A DNA stretch of 64,000 bases, taken from Eubacterium saphenum ATCC 49989. Lineage in GTDB: Bacteria; Bacillota; Clostridia; Peptostreptococcales; Anaerovoracaceae. The stretch is taken from NCBI GenBank assembly GCA_000161975.1, contig GG688422.1, forward strand, positions 927,824-991,823, written 5' to 3'. The translations under genes were made by a program, and so were the position numbers. The notes beneath the pieces were generated by a model, which saw nothing but the letters and a program-made list of their open reading frames with translations, was not told the DNA's origin and did no database searches. How positions within the stretch are numbered: position 1 is the first letter of the stretch; the number at the start of each line of letters is the position of its first letter. Below, one piece after another: positions 59,597 to 64,000 of this stretch.

Positions 59597-59597
59597 A

Positions 59598-60344
59598 ATG
59601 ATCAATATTAAGTCGGCTAAGGAAATCGAGAAAATAAAGACGGCGTGCAAACATACGGGCACCATATTAAATGAGCTTGGTGATTTTATAAAGCCCGGAA
59701 TGACCACAAAGGATGTGGATGAGTATATTGACAAGAGAATAGCAGATGCCGGCATGACCCCCACCTTTAAAGGGTATGGAGGGTTTCCCGCAGCGGCTTG
59801 TATATCTGTAAACGAAGTGGTGATACATGGCATACCCGGTAACAGGGTAATAAACGAAGGCGACATTGTATCTGTGGATATGGGTTCCACATTTCAAGGG
59901 TATGTGAGCGATGCGGCAAGAACCTATGCTGTCGGAAGGGTGAGTAAAGAAGCGGAGAGGCTCATAGAAGCGGCTCGAGAAGGCTTTTTTGCGGCACTTG
60001 AGTACTGTAGAGCGGGATCTAAGGTATCCGACATATCGCATGCAGTGCAAAAAAAAATCGAAGAATACGGATACGGCATCGTAAGGGATTATACAGGACA
60101 TGGAATGGGGCGTGTACTTCATGAAGATCCTCAAATTCCAAATTACGGAAAGCCCGGAAGAGGTGCTACACTTAGAAGTGGCATGACGATAGCTATAGAG
60201 CCGATGATAACAGAAGGCAGCGAACTTGTGAAGACGCTCGATGACGGATGGACGGTAGTTACTATAGATGGTAAAAACGCTGCTCATTATGAAAATTCCG
60301 TACTTATAACGGATGATGAGCCGGTAGTAATGACTTTGGTATAA
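59598..60344 (+). CDS. map: Methionine aminopeptidase type I
   Basis: 248 residues with metal ligands in VSVDMGSTFQGYVSDAARTY, the catalytic His in DYTGHGMGRVLHEDP, and AIEPMITEG and SVLITDD. It removes initiator Met. ATG 59598 starts one base after the adk stop. The KOW-domain gene sometimes found after map is absent here. Confidence 0.98.
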   Translation: MINIKSAKEIEKIKTACKHTGTILNELGDFIKPGMTTKDVDEYIDKRIADAGMTPTFKGYGGFPAAACISVNEVVIHGIPGNRVINEGDIVSVDMGSTFQGYVSDAARTYAVGRVSKEAERLIEAAREGFFAALEYCRAGSKVSDISHAVQKKIEEYGYGIVRDYTGHGMGRVLHEDPQIPNYGKPGRGATLRSGMTIAIEPMITEGSELVKTLDDGWTVVTIDGKNAAHYENSVLITDDEPVVMTLV

Positions 60345-60357
60345 CGAAAGGAAGAAA

Positions 60358-60576
60358 ATGGCAAAGAAAGATGTTATAGAAGCTGAAGGAAAAGTGAAGG
60401 AAGCCTTGCCCAATGCGATGTTTCTAGTGGAGCTTGAGACGGGGCATGAGGTGCTTGCGCACGTTTCCGGAAAGATAAGAGTGAATTTCATCAGGATATT
60501 GCCCGGCGACAAGGTGAAGGTTGAGATTTCACCATATGATTTAACAAAGGGAAGAATTACTTGGAGAGAGAAATAG
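60358..60576 (+). CDS. infA: Translation initiation factor IF-1
   Basis: 72 residues, a single OB fold: KDVIEAEGKVKEALPNAMF, GHEVLAHVSGKIRVNFIRIL and SPYDLTKGRITWR. It binds the A site during initiation. Confidence 0.98.
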   Translation: MAKKDVIEAEGKVKEALPNAMFLVELETGHEVLAHVSGKIRVNFIRILPGDKVKVEISPYDLTKGRITWREK

Positions 60577-60585
60577 GAGGTAGAT

Positions 60586-60699
60586 ATGAAGATCAGAGCA
60601 TCAGTAAAGCCAATCTGCGATAAGTGCAAGGTTGTTAGGCGAAAAGGCAGAGTAATGGTTATTTGTGAAAATCCTAGGCATAAACAGGCCCAAGGTTAA
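60586..60699 (+). CDS. rpmJ: Ribosomal protein bL36, zinc type
   Basis: 37 residues from ATG 60586 with AGGAGG upstream: MKIRASVKPICDKCKVVRRK, then VMVICENPRHKQ. Zinc ligands are Cys11, Cys14, Cys27 and His32. This is the zinc-containing form, in its usual place between infA and rpsM. Confidence 0.96.
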   Translation: MKIRASVKPICDKCKVVRRKGRVMVICENPRHKQAQG

Positions 60700-60797
60700 G
60701 AGTTTGTGATTTGCGGATGTTCCGTAGATATATTTAGTGAAACCCGTTTATATTACGCCGATGTTGCGTGACGGAAGATGGGAAGGAGGACAGAATT

Positions 60798-61166
60798 ATG
60801 GCTAGATTGGCCGGAGTAGACTTGCCGAACGACAAGAGAATCGAGATAGGGCTTACCTACGTATACGGTATAGGTAACACAAAGTCCAAGGAGATTCTTG
60901 CAAAGGCAAAGGTGGATCCAGACACGAGAGTTAAAGATCTCACAGAGGATGAAGTAGGTGAAATCAGAAAGGTGATCGAAAACGAGCACATGGTAGAGGG
61001 TGATCTCAGAAGAGAAAACTCAATGAATATCAAGCGTCTTATGGAAATCGGTTGCTATAGAGGGATCAGGCACAGAAAGGGACTTCCCGTGCGTGGTCAA
61101 AAAACAAAAACAAACGCCAGAACTAGAAAAGGACCTAAGAAAACCGTAGGTCGTTCGAAGAAATAG
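60798..61166 (+). CDS. rpsM: Ribosomal protein uS13
   Basis: 122 residues with MARLAGVDLPNDKRIEIGL, TYVYGIGNTKSKEIL and RHRKGLPVRGQKTKTNART. It bridges the subunits. ATG 60798 follows GGAAGGAGGA; the 98 bases before it contain no other gene. Confidence 0.97.
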   Translation: MARLAGVDLPNDKRIEIGLTYVYGIGNTKSKEILAKAKVDPDTRVKDLTEDEVGEIRKVIENEHMVEGDLRRENSMNIKRLMEIGCYRGIRHRKGLPVRGQKTKTNARTRKGPKKTVGRSKK

Positions 61167-61180
61167 TAAGGAGGGTTCTA

Positions 61181-61567
61181 ATGGCAAGTAATGTAAAGAA
61201 GAAAAAGAAAGAAAAAAGACATATTGAGCGAGGACATGCACATATACAATCTTCCTTTAACAATACCTTAGTAACGCTCACAGATACCAATGGTAATGCT
61301 ATTTCTTGGTCATCTGCAGGTTCTCTAGGGTTTAAGGGATCCAGAAAATCAACACCGTATGCAGCTCAGATGGCTGCGGAAACTGCGGCAAAGGCGGCAG
61401 CGGATCAGGGATTGAGATTTGTAGAGGTATTCGTAAAGGGACCGGGTGCAGGAAGAGAAGCGGCCATAAGGGCACTTCAGACGGCAGGCCTTGAAATTAC
61501 CATGATTAAGGATATTACGCCGATTCCGCATAATGGATGTAGACCACCGAAGAGAAGAAGAGTATAG
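61181..61567 (+). CDS. rpsK: Ribosomal protein uS11
   Basis: 128 residues with GHAHIQSSFNNTLVTLTDTN, SAGSLGFKGSRKSTPYAAQM and HNGCRPPKRRRV at the end. It is a 30S platform protein. Confidence 0.98.
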   Translation: MASNVKKKKKEKRHIERGHAHIQSSFNNTLVTLTDTNGNAISWSSAGSLGFKGSRKSTPYAAQMAAETAAKAAADQGLRFVEVFVKGPGAGREAAIRALQTAGLEITMIKDITPIPHNGCRPPKRRRV

Positions 61568-61587
61568 TACATATAGGAGGTAATAAT

Positions 61588-62175
61588 ATGGCAGTAGATA
61601 GAAGTCCGGTGCTAAAAAGATGTAGATCTTTAGATTTAGATCCTGTGCATATCGGTACTATGAAAAAATCAAAGCGTATGAAACAAGGATATGGCAAGAA
61701 AATGAGCGAGTATGCTCTTCAGCTTAGGGAAAAGCAGAGAGCTAAGTTCATCTACGGTATTTTGGAGAAACAGTTCAGGAATACATATAACAAGGCGGCC
61801 AGGAAGAAGGGTATCACAGGTGAGAATTTCTTGGTTATGCTTGAAATGAGGCTTGACAGCATCGTTTACAGGATGGGATTTGCTACTACAAGAAGGGAAG
61901 CCAGACAGCTTGTTACTCACGGGCATTTTCTTGTGAATGGTAAGAAGCTTAATATTCCGTCTGCAGAGCTTAAGGTAGGAGATGTCATTAAAGTAAAGAA
62001 TAAGAGTGTATCTTCTCCAAAGTTTGAAGAGATAAGGCAGATGAGAGTAGGTATTCCCGAGTGGCTTGAGGTAAGTAAGGATAAGCTTGAAGGTAAGGTA
62101 GTGTCTATACCTACCAGAGAGCAGATAGATACTCCTATCGAAGAGCATCTAATTGTTGAGTTTTACTCAAAATAG
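61588..62175 (+). CDS. rpsD: Ribosomal protein uS4 (non-zinc form)
   Basis: 195 residues with RMKQGYGKKMSEYALQLREK, LEMRLDSIVYRMGFATTRRE, AARQLVTHGHFLVNGKK-type S4 domain and the terminal VEFYSK. The N-terminal zinc knuckle of four Cys found in many uS4 is missing (only Cys12 remains), so this is the C-minus form. It nucleates 30S assembly. Confidence 0.97.
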   Translation: MAVDRSPVLKRCRSLDLDPVHIGTMKKSKRMKQGYGKKMSEYALQLREKQRAKFIYGILEKQFRNTYNKAARKKGITGENFLVMLEMRLDSIVYRMGFATTRREARQLVTHGHFLVNGKKLNIPSAELKVGDVIKVKNKSVSSPKFEEIRQMRVGIPEWLEVSKDKLEGKVVSIPTREQIDTPIEEHLIVEFYSK

Positions 62176-62229
62176 TGTTTGATGAGATATACTCAAGGTA
62201 TCTTACTATTGTAAACAACGAGGTGATAG

Positions 62230-63180
62230 ATGATTAATATTGAAAAACCGACAATTAAAATGTTGCATGATAATGAAAAGGCGAGTGAAGGCAGATTTGT
62301 GATAGAGCCTCTCGAGAGAGGTTACGGTATCACTTTAGGGAACAGTCTGAGAAGGGTACTTTTGAGCACCTTGCCGGGAGCAGCCGTTACTTCCATAAGG
62401 ATAGATGGAATTTTGCATGAATTTTCAACAATCCCGGGAGTTACCGAGGACGTTACCGAAATCATCCTCAATATCAAAAGGCTTGCTATAAGAGCTTGGA
62501 GCGAGGAGCCTATAGTAGCTACCATAAAGGCCAGTGGCCCTTGCGAGATAACAGCTGCCGATATAGACTGCGGTTCTGAGGTTAAAATATTTAACGAGGA
62601 TCATCATATAGCGACGCTCGATAAGGATGCGGAGCTTGATATGGAGCTCGTTATAGATAGGGGCAGAGGATATTCTTCTGCAGAACAGAATAAGGGCAAG
62701 GACGACCCGATTTCCACAATAGCTATAGATTCCATTTTTTCTCCGGTAGAAAAGGCGAATTTCATAGTGAGCGATACCCGTGTGGGGCAGGTTACGGATT
62801 TTGATAAGTTAGAGCTCGAGGTTAGAACTGATGGTTCTATTTCCGCAAATGATGCCGTAGCAGTGGCTGCGAGGATAATGCAGGAGCATTTAGCATTGTT
62901 TGTGGAACTCAGCGAAGAAGCCACCGAATATTCCATAATGCTGGAACACGAAGATATCGAGCAAACAAGGGTGCTTGAGAAGAATATAGAGGATTTGGAG
63001 CTTACCGTAAGGTCGCTGAATGCGCTTACGCAGGCAGGTATAGATACGGTATCGGATCTTGTATCCATGACGGAAGGTGAGCTTAATAGCGTTAAGAATT
63101 TAGGGAAGAAATCATTATCCGAGATTAAGGATAAGATAAGAGAATTAGGTTTATCTCTTAGCAATACAGGCGAGGAATAA
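62230..63180 (+). CDS. rpoA: RNA polymerase alpha subunit
   Basis: 316 residues. The N-terminal dimer domain has RFVIEPLERGYGITLGNSLR and RVLLSTLPGAAVTSIRIDG, followed by a linker. The C-terminal helix-hairpin-helix domain (about 245-310) has LEDLELTVRSLNALTQAGI-like helices and VKNLGKKSLSEIKDKI, which contacts UP elements and activators. Confidence 0.98.
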   Translation: MINIEKPTIKMLHDNEKASEGRFVIEPLERGYGITLGNSLRRVLLSTLPGAAVTSIRIDGILHEFSTIPGVTEDVTEIILNIKRLAIRAWSEEPIVATIKASGPCEITAADIDCGSEVKIFNEDHHIATLDKDAELDMELVIDRGRGYSSAEQNKGKDDPISTIAIDSIFSPVEKANFIVSDTRVGQVTDFDKLELEVRTDGSISANDAVAVAARIMQEHLALFVELSEEATEYSIMLEHEDIEQTRVLEKNIEDLELTVRSLNALTQAGIDTVSDLVSMTEGELNSVKNLGKKSLSEIKDKIRELGLSLSNTGEE

Positions 63181-63190
63181 GGAGGAAAAC

Positions 63191-63532
63191 ATGGTAGGAC
63201 ATAAGAAGCTCGGCATGGATTCTGCGCATAGAAAGGCAGTACTAAGAAATCAAGTTACTGATCTTTTTAGAGACGGTAGGATTCAGACGACCAAGGATAA
63301 AGCCAAGGAAACCGGCAGAGCAGCTGAGAAGATGATCACGTTTGCAAAGAAGGGTGATTTGGCGGCGAAGCGCAAGATTTTTGCGTACATATATGATGAA
63401 GATGTTGCAAATAAGCTCATCGAAGAAATTGGACCCAAATACAGCGATAGACAGGGCGGATACACACGAATCCTAAAGCTGGGACCTCGTGTTGGAGATA
63501 ATGCGGAACTGGCTATTTTAGAGCTGGTATAG
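63191..63532 (+). CDS. rplQ: Ribosomal protein bL17
   Basis: 113 residues with KKLGMDSAHRKAVLRNQVTD and GRIQTTKDKAKETGRAAEKM, ending RVGDNAELAILELV. It is the last gene of the super-operon. The reading frame stays open for 111 codons after its TAG stop. Confidence 0.97.
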   Translation: MVGHKKLGMDSAHRKAVLRNQVTDLFRDGRIQTTKDKAKETGRAAEKMITFAKKGDLAAKRKIFAYIYDEDVANKLIEEIGPKYSDRQGGYTRILKLGPRVGDNAELAILELV

Positions 63533-63550
63533 TCAAGGTCTGCAATCGTA

Positions 63551-63868
63551 TTGAGCATAAGGCTCCTTGCTGAAGACATTTTCGTAAAATTAAGCCCAAG
63601 GTTTAAATTTACGAAGATTAATTCAGTAGGGAGTTTTTTTTATTACTCAATAATACTATCCGGTATTTTCCAAAGTACTTTGGAGAAAATAAGATACTCT
63701 AATTCGAAGTTTTTATCATCCGATATCGTTACAGAATTCAAAGGTCGAAGTTCTGATAAGAAAATTGTTGTTACAAGAAATGGGCTTAAGGTCATGAGAG
63801 ATGAAAAAGGCATAGTGACAATTGATTTGTTTGATTTTTTATTAAGCGAGGATAGCTTGGATTGGTGA
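63551..63868 (+). CDS. Hypothetical protein, in frame with rplQ
   Basis: A 105-codon frame from TTG 63551 to TGA 63868, in the same frame as rplQ and separated from it only by the rplQ TAG and six codons. No ribosome site precedes the TTG. Composition is ordinary (VTEFKGRSSDKKIVVTRNGL, TIDLFDFLLSEDSLDW), and AT-richer than the ribosomal genes. I recognise no family. It may be a real small gene, a remnant, or chance. Confidence 0.3.
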   Translation: MSIRLLAEDIFVKLSPRFKFTKINSVGSFFYYSIILSGIFQSTLEKIRYSNSKFLSSDIVTEFKGRSSDKKIVVTRNGLKVMRDEKGIVTIDLFDFLLSEDSLDW

Positions 63869-63934
63869 TATGTAAGACAAGCATTACATTTTAACCATCT
63901 TACCGGCCGGCGTTCATAGCAGGGGGGGGTGAAA

Positions 63935-64000
63935 ATGGTTAAACGAGATTTATATGCGGGCTTAAGCCCGCTTTTGTTGTGTCTGACAAAAAAGTACCTG
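63935..64000 (+). CDS. Possible gene start running off the window
   Basis: ATG 63935 follows a run of eight G and GTGAAA, and the frame (MVKRDLYAGLSPLLLCL ...) is open to the last base. Against it, a terminator-like palindrome lies within the first 15 codons. The true status needs sequence beyond the window. Confidence 0.2.
   Translation, partial: MVKRDLYAGLSPLLLCLTKKYL
63956..63980 (+). terminator. Probable terminator of the ribosomal super-operon
   Basis: A perfect GCGGGCTT/AAGCCCGC palindrome (63956-63971) is followed by TTTTGTTGTG. Confidence 0.65.

Noticed and set aside
59667..60629. A 320-codon minus-strand open frame
   Set aside because: It is a shadow of map and infA, whose protein motifs are certain.

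Overview
The window comes from a low-GC Gram-positive bacterium, most likely an anaerobic member of the Clostridia (Eubacteriales). The evidence is the Firmicute-type S10-spc-alpha ribosomal operon, a zinc-type uS14, infC initiated from a non-AUG codon, FtsEX beside an M23 hydrolase, a DUF3793-flavodoxin pair, an ECF folate S component, and sigma-A promoters with TGn extended -10 elements. A family such as Anaerovoracaceae (Mogibacterium and oral 'Eubacterium' relatives) is a guess, not shown by the sequence. No rRNA, IS element, prophage or CRISPR array was seen.

Layout. 1-4.4 kb: end of a NifU-domain gene, a PepV-type dipeptidase and the t6A genes tsaE, a tsaB-rimI fusion and tsaD. 4.4-4.7 kb: tRNA-Gly and tRNA-Asn. 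4.7-7.8 kb: a TVP38/DedA-like membrane protein and a complete polar amino-acid ABC transporter. 7.9-10.4 kb (minus strand): proA and a YprB-like exonuclease. 10.4-11.9 kb: infC-rpmI-rplT behind an attenuator leader. 12-18.5 kb: an Asp23-like protein, rsmD, coaD, a coiled-coil protein, tmcAL, ackA, mgtE and a YbjQ protein. 18.7-24.5 kb: an M23 hydrolase, ftsE, ftsX, recJ and a C-terminal processing protease. 24.5-28.1 kb (minus strand): a cation exchanger, an MntR-like regulator, deoD and a UraA-type permease. 28.3-29.4 kb: DUF3793 and flavodoxin.

The accessory stretch is 29.5-32.7 kb. It holds an N-terminally truncated InlB-repeat surface protein, then what I read as a complete type III (ToxIN/CptIN-like) toxin-antitoxin locus. 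That locus has an extended -10 promoter, three perfect 44-bp tandem repeats (antitoxin RNA), a hairpin terminator and a 193-codon ToxN/AbiQ-family endoribonuclease gene. Its two ends coincide with the left and right halves of a short dispersed intergenic repeat that is found intact three more times in the window.

The remainder is housekeeping. tRNA-Thr and tuf lead to murC, a GlmU acetyltransferase-domain-only gene, prs, pth and mfd. A secreted trigger-factor-like lipoprotein and a 13-gene tRNA array follow, then hup, rqcP, folT (minus), mtaB and a HIT gene. From 47.8 kb to 63.5 kb runs the ribosomal super-operon rpsJ to rplQ, including secY, adk, map, infA, rpmJ and rpoA. Three ribosomal proteins in it (uL3, uS3, uS19) carry low-complexity C-terminal tails. 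Translation and tRNA modification are a theme: t6A synthesis (TsaBDE), its methylthiolation (MtaB), ac4C34 (TmcAL, next to acetate kinase), 16S m2G966 (RsmD), RqcP, RimI and Pth all lie here.
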